A stretch of 64,000 bases of DNA from Rhodospirillales bacterium (GTDB lineage: Bacteria > Pseudomonadota > Alphaproteobacteria > ATCC43930 > CGMCC-115725), in assembly GCA_028288725.1 (NCBI GenBank), contig JAQGIC010000120.1:1-64000 (forward strand), in the 5' to 3' direction. Made by a program: the position numbers and the translations under genes. The notes under the pieces are model-generated. The model searched no databases and was not told where the DNA came from. It was given only the letters and a program-made list of their open reading frames with translations. Shown here in pieces: positions 7,209-15,236 of this stretch. Within the stretch, counting starts at the first letter, position 1, and every line of letters begins with the position of its first letter.

Positions 7209-9553
7209 CCGCGTCGGGATTTCCAAATTCCCGGGTGATCGGGCACGATGTGGCGCGCGTCGAAGACGAGGCGCTGATCCGAGGCGTCGGTCGGTTTGTC
7301 GATGATATCGTCCTGCCCGGCATGCTTCATGTGGCGTTTGTGCGCAGCCCGCACGCCCACGCCGCGATCCTGGGTATCGACCCGTCCGGCGCGCTCGGGA
7401 TGCCGGGGGTCCATGCCGTGCTGACCCTGGCCGATCTCGCGCCGCACTTGACCGATACGCGACTGGTCGTCGCCATGCCGAGCCCGAGCTATCGGCAGCA
7501 GCTGCATCGCCCGGTTCTGGCCGACCGGGAGGTCGTGCACGTGGGCGAGCCGATCGCGGCGGTTCTGGCCGACAGCCGCTATCTGGCCGAAGACGCGGCG
7601 GCGCTGGTCGATGTGGATTATGACGTGCTGCCGGTCGTGGCCGACTGCGTCGCCGCCCTGGAACCTGGCTCCCCGACCGCCCATCGCGACGCCTCGTCGA
7701 ATCTCGTTGCCGAGATGACGGTGGAATACGGCGATGTGGCGGCCGCGTTCGCGGCCGCGCCCCACCGTTTCCGGGAACGGCTCTGGATCCACCGCGGCGG
7801 CTCCCATTCCATGGAGTGCCGGGGGCTCGTCGCCGTCCATGACGTGCTGGAAGATCGCCTGACCGTCTGGAGCTCGACCCAGATGCCGCATGCCGCCCAT
7901 CGCCTGCTGTGCGACATCATGGGGCTGGGCGAGCGGCAGATCCGCGTCGTGACGCCGGATGTCGGCGGCGGCTTCGGCCCCAAGCTCATCTTCTATCCGG
8001 AGGATGTCGTGGTGGCCGTCGCGGCACGGCTGCTCGGCCGTCCGGTGAAATGGATCGAGGACCGGCGCGAGCATTTCGTGGCGACCACGCAGGAACGCGA
8101 CCAATATTGGGACGTGGAGCTGGCGACCGACGACGCGGGGCGGGTTCTGGGCGTGCGCGGCCTGTTGGTCCATGATCACGGCGCCTGGACGGCGCGCGGG
8201 GTCAACGTTCCGCAGGGCGCCGTTGCGGCCATGCCGCTCGCCTATGTGGTGCCGGCCTACAGCATGGCGATCAAGGCGGCCGCCACGAACAAGGTGCCGG
8301 TCACGCCGGTGCGTGGGGCCGGCCAACCGCAAGGCGTGTTCGCGATGGAGCGGCTGCTGGATAGTGCCGCACGCGCACTCGGCCTTGACCGCGCCGAAAT
8401 CCGCCGCCGGAATCTGGTGCCGGCCGAGCGCATGCCCTATGCCACGCCGATGCGGACACGGGGCGGCATTCCCGTGGTGCTGGACAGCGGCGACTACCCG
8501 AGATGCCAGCAAATGGCGCTGGATCGGGCGGATTGGGCGGGTTTCACGGCCCGGCAGCAGGCTGCCCGGGCCGAGGGCCGTTACATCGGCATCGGCCTTG
8601 CCAATTACGTCGAGGGTACCGGCCGCGGACCCTACGAGCACGTCTCCGTCCGCATCGAGCCGTCGGGGCGCATCTTCGTCGCCACGGGGGCAGCGGCCAT
8701 GGGGCAGAGCACCCAGACCATGCTCGCCCAGATCGTGGCCGAACAGCTCGGCGCCGATATGTCGAATATCAGGGTCGTCACCGGGGATACCGCGGCGGCG
8801 CCGCTCGGCATCGGTGGATCGAACAGCCGGCAGGCCGTGCTGGCAGGAAACTCCGCCCATGCGGCTGCCATCCGGGTGCGCGAACGGGTTCTGGAGGCTG
8901 CCAGCCAGATGCTGGAGGTCGCAGCCGCCGATCTCGAGATCGAGGGACAGCGCGTTCGCCTGAAGGGCGCGGAGGAGGTCGGTCTGACCCTGTCGCAGGT
9001 CGCGCGCGCGGCAGCCGGCCAAGCCGGTTTCTCGCTGCCCGGTCAGGCCGGTCCCGGCCTGGCGGCCAGCGAGGAACTCGTCATCGACGCGATGAGCTAT
9101 GCCAATGGCAGCGCGGTCGTCGAGGTCGAGGTCGATATCGGCACCGGCGCCATCACCATCCGCAATCTCGTTTTCGCACATGATTGCGGTCGCGCGCTGC
9201 ACCCGCGCATCGTCGACGGCCAGCTGATGGGCGGCATCGCGCACGGTATCGGCAATGCGCTTTACGAATTCATGGCTTATGACGAAAACGCCCAGCCGGT
9301 GACCACGACCCTGGCCGAATATCTCCTGGTCACGGCGACCGAGATGCCGCCGGTGACCATCCTGCATATGGAAAGCCCGACGCCGCTCAACCCGCTCGGC
9401 ATCAAGGGCGTCGGCGAGGCGGGCGTCATCCCGATCGGGGCCGCCGTCGCATCCGCCGTCGAGCATGCGCTGTCGTCCTTCGGCGTGCGGGTCAACCGCC
9501 TGCCGCTTTCGCCGGTCGATCTGCTTGGGCTGCTGAATGCCGCGACGGCTTGA
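7205..9553 (+). CDS. Mo hydroxylase molybdopterin-binding (large) subunit, set 2
   Basis: This 782-aa xanthine oxidase family large subunit shows VARVEDEALIRGVGRFVDD at the N-terminus, DVGGGFGPKLIFYPEDV for the Moco pocket, VRGAGQPQGVFAMERLLD, and the catalytic-glutamate motif GIKGVGEAGV. The RGAG pocket sequence differs from the APGR of set 1, which suggests a different substrate or ring position. No CO dehydrogenase CSFR motif is present. It closes the six-gene coupled block; a 166-nt gap follows. Confidence 0.93.
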   Translation: MTASGFPNSRVIGHDVARVEDEALIRGVGRFVDDIVLPGMLHVAFVRSPHAHAAILGIDPSGALGMPGVHAVLTLADLAPHLTDTRLVVAMPSPSYRQQLHRPVLADREVVHVGEPIAAVLADSRYLAEDAAALVDVDYDVLPVVADCVAALEPGSPTAHRDASSNLVAEMTVEYGDVAAAFAAAPHRFRERLWIHRGGSHSMECRGLVAVHDVLEDRLTVWSSTQMPHAAHRLLCDIMGLGERQIRVVTPDVGGGFGPKLIFYPEDVVVAVAARLLGRPVKWIEDRREHFVATTQERDQYWDVELATDDAGRVLGVRGLLVHDHGAWTARGVNVPQGAVAAMPLAYVVPAYSMAIKAAATNKVPVTPVRGAGQPQGVFAMERLLDSAARALGLDRAEIRRRNLVPAERMPYATPMRTRGGIPVVLDSGDYPRCQQMALDRADWAGFTARQQAARAEGRYIGIGLANYVEGTGRGPYEHVSVRIEPSGRIFVATGAAAMGQSTQTMLAQIVAEQLGADMSNIRVVTGDTAAAPLGIGGSNSRQAVLAGNSAHAAAIRVRERVLEAASQMLEVAAADLEIEGQRVRLKGAEEVGLTLSQVARAAAGQAGFSLPGQAGPGLAASEELVIDAMSYANGSAVVEVEVDIGTGAITIRNLVFAHDCGRALHPRIVDGQLMGGIAHGIGNALYEFMAYDENAQPVTTTLAEYLLVTATEMPPVTILHMESPTPLNPLGIKGVGEAGVIPIGAAVASAVEHALSSFGVRVNRLPLSPVDLLGLLNAATA

Positions 9554-9588
9554 GGGTCCGCTGCCGTCGCATCGATCAAGAGGAGATC

Positions 9589-9606
9589 CGTACCGGTATT
9601 GGTACG
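9589..9606. promoter_or_regulatory. Short perfect inverted repeat after the six-gene block
   Basis: CGTACC and GGTACG flank a 6-nt centre, 36 nt after the large-subunit stop. There is no T-run, so it is more likely a protein-binding site or weak hairpin than an intrinsic terminator. It lies about 110 nt before the thioesterase gene. Confidence 0.3.
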
Positions 9607-9719
9607 ATATGCCGCATTAATTCCGAAAATGATAAAACATGTTGATTCCTGCCCTGGGGTGCCGTTGACTGGTGGCAGGCTGATCGCCATCAAGCGGCGG
9701 TTGTTCAAGGATCTTCCCG

Positions 9720-10166
9720 ATGGCAACTGCCGTGTCCCAGACCAATCCGACGCGCGACAGCGATCCCCTGGATCGTCTGCGCGACGAACTGGCGCGGCCG
9801 CCCTACCACGCGTTCCTACGCCCGCACGCCGAGCGCGCTGATCCGGAATCCGGCACGGTGGTGATCGCCCTGCCATTCCGGCCCGAATTCCGCCGCGCCC
9901 CCGACGGGCCCGGCTATCATGGCGGGATCATCGCCGCCCTGATCGATCTGGCGGCCCATGCCGCCGTGGCGGTCAAGATCGGGCGGATGGCGCCGACGAT
10001 CGATCTGCGCATCGACTATCTGCGGGTCGCTTCCGACACCGACCTTCGCGCCACGGCCAAGCTGCTGCGGGCCGGCCGATCGATCGGCCTCGCCGATGTC
10101 GAGGTGACGGACGGCGATGGAAGAATGATCGCGGTGGGCAGGGGCACGTTCAGCACGAGGGAATGA
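9720..10166 (+). CDS. PaaI-like hotdog thioesterase
   Basis: This 148-aa protein has the PaaI/YdiI hotdog pattern: GPGYHGGIIAALIDLAAHAAV (family motif with HGG and the central helix) followed by TIDLRIDYLRVA and the closing GRGTFS strand. Such enzymes hydrolyse aromatic or short acyl-CoA thioesters in the cytoplasm. An AAGGA site lies 8 nt before the ATG. Its place between two hydroxylase sets suggests that a CoA thioester intermediate, or its clearance, belongs to the same pathway. Confidence 0.85.
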   Translation: MATAVSQTNPTRDSDPLDRLRDELARPPYHAFLRPHAERADPESGTVVIALPFRPEFRRAPDGPGYHGGIIAALIDLAAHAAVAVKIGRMAPTIDLRIDYLRVASDTDLRATAKLLRAGRSIGLADVEVTDGDGRMIAVGRGTFSTRE

Positions 10167-10209
10167 ATGTCCTTCGCTGCCATCCCGCAGCGCAGACCAA
10201 ACGGAACAA

Positions 10210-10237
10210 GCCTTTCGGACCGCCACCGGCGAAAGGC
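10210..10237. repeat. 8-bp perfect inverted repeat
   Basis: GCCTTTCG and CGAAAGGC surround a 12-nt GC-rich loop, 44 nt after the thioesterase stop and about 70 nt before the next hydroxylase gene. No T-run follows. It could slow transcription between the two parts of the cluster or be a binding site. Confidence 0.35.
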
Positions 10238-10309
10238 GCAGGGTAGCATAGCGTTCACGCCGTCGCCGGTCCTGCCGGTCCGCTCGGCAGAAGAAGGGGG
10301 AAGACCGGC

Positions 10310-10801
10310 ATGCCTCAGATCACCGTCAACGGTAAGAAGCACAAGGTCGCCGCAGCGCCCGACACGCCGTTGCTCTATGTCCTGCGCAACGAACTCGATC
10401 TCCACGGACCGAAATTCGGTTGCGGTCTGGGGCAATGTGGCGCCTGCACCGTCCATCTCGACGGCGACCAGGTGCGCTCGTGCAGCGTTCCCGTCTCGGC
10501 GGCTGCGGGCAAGGCGGTCACGACCCTGGAAGGGCTCGGCGGGGAGTACGCGAAGGCCCGCTCCGTGGCGGTGCTGGAATCGCATCTGCACCCGCTGCAG
10601 CAGAGCTTCATCGACGAGCAGGCGGCCCAGTGCGGGTACTGCACGAACGGCATGATCATGGCCGCCGCCGCCCTGCTCGCGAAAACTCCGCAGCCGACCG
10701 ACGGCGATATTCGCGAAGCCCTGGCCGACAATCTCTGCCGGTGCGGCTCTCATCTCCGAATTCTGCGCGCGATCAAAAGCGCAGCGAAGCATATGGCTTG
10801 A
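10310..10801 (+). CDS. IorA/NicA-like [2Fe-2S] subunit, third Mo hydroxylase
   Basis: This 163-aa protein has two iron-sulfur domains: FGCGLGQCGACTVHLDG with a following CSVP cysteine, and AQCGYCTNGMIM with CRCGSHLRIL. GLGQCGACTVHLDG and CGYCTNGM are typical of the isoquinoline 1-oxidoreductase / nicotinate dehydrogenase small subunits, not of CoxS. A GGGGGAAG ribosome site precedes the ATG. It has no leader peptide of its own; if exported it would travel with the Tat-tagged large subunit encoded 11 nt downstream. Confidence 0.92.
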   Translation: MPQITVNGKKHKVAAAPDTPLLYVLRNELDLHGPKFGCGLGQCGACTVHLDGDQVRSCSVPVSAAAGKAVTTLEGLGGEYAKARSVAVLESHLHPLQQSFIDEQAAQCGYCTNGMIMAAAALLAKTPQPTDGDIREALADNLCRCGSHLRILRAIKSAAKHMA

Positions 10802-10812
10802 GGGGCGACACC

Positions 10813-13137
10813 ATGGACGGCAGGCTCAACGAACCCCATCTCGGACGGCGCCATTTCCTGAAGGGCGCCGGCCTCCTCGCCATCAGCTTCAGCCTGAGCG
10901 GAGCCATGCCGGGCCTTGGCCGCGCGGCGCCGGCCGCGCCCAAGCTCGGCCCCTACGGCCCGGCCGCGGACGAGCTCGATTCCTGGATCGCGATCGATAC
11001 TGCCGGCTTCGCCACGCTCTATACCGGCGTCTGCGAATTAGGAACCGGCAGCCATACGGCGCTGCTCCAGGTCATGGCCGAGGAACTCGACATCGCGTTC
11101 GACCATGCGAAGCTCCAGCCCCCCGACACGAACCGTACCCCCGACCAGTTCGTCTCGTCCGGCAGTCGGTCGATCGCCTATCACGCGGTGCCGATCCGGC
11201 AGGCCGCGGCCGAGGCCCGGCACGCGCTCGTCGCCATGGCTGCCGAGAAGTTCAAGGTTCCGGCGGAACAGCTCGTGGTGGAGAACGGCGTCGTCTCGGT
11301 CACGGGTGCGCCGGGCAAGCATGTCTCTTATGGGCAGCTCATCGGGGGGCGGCAGTTCGACCTCAAAGTGACCGGTGCCGTCAAGCCGAAGGACCCGAGC
11401 CTGCACAAGATCGTCGGTACGCCGGTCCACCGCATCGACATCCCAGGCAAGGTGACCGGCAGCTTCACCTTCGCGCAGGACGTCAAAGTCCCGGGCATGC
11501 TGCACGGGCGGGTGGTCCGGCCGCCGGCGCACGGCGCCTCGGTGATCGAGATCGACGAAAGCTCGATCGCGCATCTGCCGGGCGTGGTGAAGGTCGTGCG
11601 CAAGGCGGACCTGATCGGCGTCGTCTGCCATCGCGAGGAAGAGGCGATCGAGGCCGCTCGTCAGCTGAAGGTGTCGTGGTCGGCCTGGGCCGACCTGCCG
11701 GATATGAAGGATATCCACCAGAAGCTCCGGGAGGTTCCGATCTATGCCCCGGGCATTCCGGCGAAATATCCCGGTGGGGTGATCGCCAAGGACGGGGATG
11801 TCGAAAGCGCCCTGACCGGGGCGGCCAAGGCGATCAAGGCGACCTACGAAAGTCCGTATCATCTGCACGGCTCGATCGGACCGTCCTGCGCCGTTGCCGA
11901 CGTTCGGCCCGATGGCGTCACCATCTGGTCGGCGACGCAGACGGCCTACGGGCTGCGCGAGGCGGCGGCGAAATTCCTCGGGCTGGCCAACGACAAGGTC
12001 CGCCTGATCTTCGCCGAAGGCGCCGGCTGCTACGGGCAGAACGGCGCCGACGACGTGGTGATCGATGCGCTCGTCCTGTCGCAGGCCGTGGGCAAGCCCG
12101 TCCGTGTCCAATGGATGCGGGCGGATGAGACCGGCTGGGAAACCTACAAGACGGCGCGCGTCACCGATGTGCGCGGCGGGCTCGACGCCGATGGCAAGAT
12201 CGTTGCCTGGGAAAGCAATGCCTGGGGCTTCTCCGGCTATTCGCGCCCGGAATATCACGAGCCGAAACAGGGCGGCGAACCGGGCAGCCTGGTGACGGCG
12301 CAACTCGCCGGCTGGACCACGCCCGGCCTCGAGGAGGGCTTCAACGGCATCGCGCTCGAGAGCGCGCCCTATTATACCGTCGGCAGTAAGCACGTCGTGT
12401 TCAACTATCTGGGCCCGGCCTCGCACCGGCAAGGTCCGATCCGGATGCGTGTCGGCTCCATGCGCGGCGTCGGTTCGCCGGATAATGTGTTCATGGTCGA
12501 ATCCTTCATCGACGAGTTGGCCGCCGCCGCCGGGGCCGACCCGGTCGAGTTTCGGCTGAAGCATCTGTCCGACCCCCGCACCATCGCGGTCGTGAAGGCG
12601 GCGACCGAGCGTGCCGGCTGGCAGCCGCGTCCGGCGCATTCCGCTTCGGCCGAGAACGGCGACATCCGCACCGGGCGGGGCATCGCGCTGTTCGGCGGCG
12701 GCAAGGAAACGCGCATCGCCTCGATCTTCGAGGTCGAGGTCAATCGCAAGAGCGGCGCCATTCGCGTCAAGAAGGTCACGGTTGCCCATGATTGCGGGCT
12801 GATCGTGAATCCGGACGGCGTCCGAAACCAGATCGAGGGCGGCGTCATCCAGGGGATCAGCCGCGGTCTCATGGAGGAAGTCACATTCGACCGTTCGCGG
12901 GTGACGAGCCTCGATTGGGCGAGCTATCCGATCATCACTTTCCCCGACGTGCCCGACGAGATCGATATCGTTCTGCTCAATCGTCCGGATCTGCCGGCGG
13001 CCGGCGTCGGCGAAGCCTCGACCAAGAACGTCTGGGCCGGCATCGCCAATGCCGTGTTCGACGCGACCGGGGTCCGCCTGCGCCGCCTGCCGTTCACGCC
13101 GGAACGCTTCAAGGAGGCCCTGGCCAAGCAGGCGTGA
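10813..13137 (+). CDS. IorB/NicB-like molybdopterin subunit with Tat-like leader
   Basis: This 774-aa large subunit begins with a leader containing GRRHFLKGAG, a hydrophobic stretch and an Ala-rich cleavage region (about residues 1-42), consistent with Tat export. The Moco pocket reads GAGCYGQNGADD instead of VGGGFG, and the late motif is GVGEAST with the catalytic Glu. This arrangement is that of IorB and NicB-type enzymes, which hydroxylate N-heteroaromatics and pass electrons to cytochromes, not to FAD. Unlike NicB it ends without any CxxCH haem domain, and no cytochrome gene is adjacent, so the electron acceptor is unknown. Confidence 0.9.
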   Translation: MDGRLNEPHLGRRHFLKGAGLLAISFSLSGAMPGLGRAAPAAPKLGPYGPAADELDSWIAIDTAGFATLYTGVCELGTGSHTALLQVMAEELDIAFDHAKLQPPDTNRTPDQFVSSGSRSIAYHAVPIRQAAAEARHALVAMAAEKFKVPAEQLVVENGVVSVTGAPGKHVSYGQLIGGRQFDLKVTGAVKPKDPSLHKIVGTPVHRIDIPGKVTGSFTFAQDVKVPGMLHGRVVRPPAHGASVIEIDESSIAHLPGVVKVVRKADLIGVVCHREEEAIEAARQLKVSWSAWADLPDMKDIHQKLREVPIYAPGIPAKYPGGVIAKDGDVESALTGAAKAIKATYESPYHLHGSIGPSCAVADVRPDGVTIWSATQTAYGLREAAAKFLGLANDKVRLIFAEGAGCYGQNGADDVVIDALVLSQAVGKPVRVQWMRADETGWETYKTARVTDVRGGLDADGKIVAWESNAWGFSGYSRPEYHEPKQGGEPGSLVTAQLAGWTTPGLEEGFNGIALESAPYYTVGSKHVVFNYLGPASHRQGPIRMRVGSMRGVGSPDNVFMVESFIDELAAAAGADPVEFRLKHLSDPRTIAVVKAATERAGWQPRPAHSASAENGDIRTGRGIALFGGGKETRIASIFEVEVNRKSGAIRVKKVTVAHDCGLIVNPDGVRNQIEGGVIQGISRGLMEEVTFDRSRVTSLDWASYPIITFPDVPDEIDIVLLNRPDLPAAGVGEASTKNVWAGIANAVFDATGVRLRRLPFTPERFKEALAKQA

Positions 13138-13190
13138 CGGCGGCCGGGATGGCCCGGCATTTAAAGGTATTCTGCGACAGAGGGGGCGCG

Positions 13191-14090
13191 ATGAAGCTAG
13201 CGCATCATGATCGTTACGACTATTCGCCCATCACCGAACGGCCGGATTTCGACTGGCCGGGCGGCAAGCGTCTGGCGTTTTATCTGGCACTCAACGTGGA
13301 ACATTTCGGTTTCGGCGGCGGGCTCGGCCATACGCCGACGGCGCTCGGACCGCCGCCGGATCCGCGAAACTACGCTTGGCGCGACTATGGCCTGCGCGTC
13401 GGGATCTGGCGGATCTTCGACCTGGCGGAGCGGCTCGGCCTTCCGCTGTGTCACCTGATCAATTCGTCGATCTACGAGCGCTATCCGCAAATCGTGGCGC
13501 GCATCAAGGCTCGGGGCGACGAGGTGGTCGGGCATGGCCGCACCAACTCGGAACGGCAGGCCGACCTGGACGAGGCCGGCGAGGCCGAACTCATCCGCGA
13601 GGCGACGGCGGTTCTGACCCAGGCCCACGGCACCCCGCCGGGGGGCTGGATGGGGCCGTGGATTTCCGAGAGCCTGGCGACGCCGGATCTGCTGAAGGAG
13701 GCCGGCTACTCCTACCTGCTCGACTGGCCGGCTGACGATCAGCCGTTCTGGATGCGGACGCGGTCGGGGCCGATCTTGTCGGTGCCATATCCGATCGAGA
13801 TCAACGACAGCCCGACGATGCTGAGCCGCATGCAGTCGGCGACCGACTTCGGTCAGATGATCGTGGATCAGTTCGAGACGATGCTGGAACTGTCCGAGGA
13901 GCGGCCGCTCGTGTGCGGGGTGTCGCTGCATACCTTCGTCGTCGGCCAGCCGTTCCGGCTCGCGCAACTCCGCAAGGCGCTTACCCACATCATGGCGCAT
14001 CCGGCGCGCGATCGCGTGTGGTTCACCCGACCGGGCGATATCGCCGCCTTCGCGCGCGGTCTGCCCGCCGGAATCATATCGGGAAGCTAG
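13191..14090 (+). CDS. Polysaccharide-deacetylase-fold hydrolase (PuuE/allantoinase-like)
   Basis: This 299-aa protein has the NodB-like fold seen in PuuE allantoinase and cyclic imide hydrolases: LAFYLALNVEHFGFG replaces the usual TFDD metal motif, EVVGHGRTNSE supplies a metal-ligand His, GWMGPWISES is the third motif, and GVSLHTFVVGQPFR is the final His motif. Enzymes of this branch open lactam or imide rings or release amides, which would suit a product of ring hydroxylation. GAGGGGG lies before the ATG. There is no signal peptide, so it should act in the cytoplasm. Confidence 0.8.
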   Translation: MKLAHHDRYDYSPITERPDFDWPGGKRLAFYLALNVEHFGFGGGLGHTPTALGPPPDPRNYAWRDYGLRVGIWRIFDLAERLGLPLCHLINSSIYERYPQIVARIKARGDEVVGHGRTNSERQADLDEAGEAELIREATAVLTQAHGTPPGGWMGPWISESLATPDLLKEAGYSYLLDWPADDQPFWMRTRSGPILSVPYPIEINDSPTMLSRMQSATDFGQMIVDQFETMLELSEERPLVCGVSLHTFVVGQPFRLAQLRKALTHIMAHPARDRVWFTRPGDIAAFARGLPAGIISGS

Positions 14091-14132
14091 CGTGCCTCCT
14101 GGATATGCGCTTCCTGCTCACGAGGATGAATG

Positions 14133-15122
14133 ATGACGAAGCTGACCGTCAGCCTTGCCGGCTGCGACTACGACCGGACTCGGGCGATCTTCGACGGGCG
14201 CGTGCAGATCAAGGGCTGCGATACGATCCCCGTGGCGATGTCGCCGGAGGAGGCGTTCCATCGGGCGTTCCGCTTCCAGGAGTTCGACATCACCGAGCTG
14301 TCGCTGTCGAACTACATGAACGTCACGGCGAAGGGCATCGGCCATTACGCGGCCATTCCGGTCTTTCCGTCGCGGCTGTTCCGGCATTCGTCGATCTATA
14401 TCCGCGGCGACCGGGGCATCGAGAAGCCGGAAGATCTCAAGGGCAAGGTCATCGGCGTTCCCGAATACCAGATGACCGCCGCCGTCTGGATCCGCGGCAT
14501 CCTGCAGGACGAATACGGCATCCGGCCGTCGGACATGCGCTGGCGTAACGGCGGACTGGAACAGCCCGGGCGCGAGCAGAAGGTGAAGCTCGACCTGCCG
14601 GAGGGTGTCGAGCTCCAGGCGATCCCGAGCACTGAAACGCTGGCGCAGCATCTGGACGACGGCAGGATCGACGCTTTGATCACGGCACTTGCGCCCTCCT
14701 GCTTCAAGAAGAACCCGCAGGTCCGCCGCCTGTTTCCCGATTACCGCGCCGCCGAGGAAGAGTATTACCGGCGAACCGGCATCTTCCCGATCATGCATGT
14801 CGTCGGCATTCGCAAGCGCCTGCTGGAACAGCATCCATGGCTCGCGGTGAATACATACGTCGCCTTTCTCGAGGCGAAGGCCCTCTGCTATCGCGACCAG
14901 GAGAAGATCGGCCATCTCTTCACCACGCTGCCCTGGCCGGTCGACGAACTGGAGCGGGCGCGCAGTCTGATGGGCCCGGATTTCTGGAGCTACGGCGTCC
15001 AGCAGAATACCAGGGAGATCGAGGCGATTACCCGCTACGCCTTCGAGCAGGGCCTGAACGCCCGCCGCCTGACGGCCGAGGACCTGTTCGTTCCTTCGAC
15101 CTTCGATCTTGCGAAGGTCTGA
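14133..15122 (+). CDS. 4,5-dihydroxyphthalate decarboxylase-like protein
   Basis: This 329-aa protein closely follows the 4,5-dihydroxyphthalate decarboxylase (Pht5) pattern: YDRTRAIFDGRVQ near the N-terminus, FDITELSLSNYM, IPVFPSRLFRHSSIYI, GKVIGVPEYQMTAAVWIRG and FPDYRAAEEEYYRRTGIFPIMH. The fold is that of a periplasmic binding protein, but there is no leader peptide, in line with a cytoplasmic enzyme. The second of two adjacent ATG codons (14133) has GAGG at 7 nt. The context suggests decarboxylation of a hydroxylated aromatic or heteroaromatic acid; a non-enzymatic binding role is the alternative. Confidence 0.8.
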   Translation: MTKLTVSLAGCDYDRTRAIFDGRVQIKGCDTIPVAMSPEEAFHRAFRFQEFDITELSLSNYMNVTAKGIGHYAAIPVFPSRLFRHSSIYIRGDRGIEKPEDLKGKVIGVPEYQMTAAVWIRGILQDEYGIRPSDMRWRNGGLEQPGREQKVKLDLPEGVELQAIPSTETLAQHLDDGRIDALITALAPSCFKKNPQVRRLFPDYRAAEEEYYRRTGIFPIMHVVGIRKRLLEQHPWLAVNTYVAFLEAKALCYRDQEKIGHLFTTLPWPVDELERARSLMGPDFWSYGVQQNTREIEAITRYAFEQGLNARRLTAEDLFVPSTFDLAKV

Positions 15123-15236
15123 AGACCGGAGAGATCGACGCCCGAGACCGGGGCAGCGGATGCCTGCCCATGCTGCTTGCCCGAGCGAGGACGAGATGGA
15201 AGACGTGATCGGATATTGCCCGTCGGATCGAGCAGC

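Noticed and set aside
7148-9466. 772-codon open frame on the minus strand
   Set aside because: Antisense shadow of the set 2 large subunit; no family motif and a His/Arg/Asp-rich composition.
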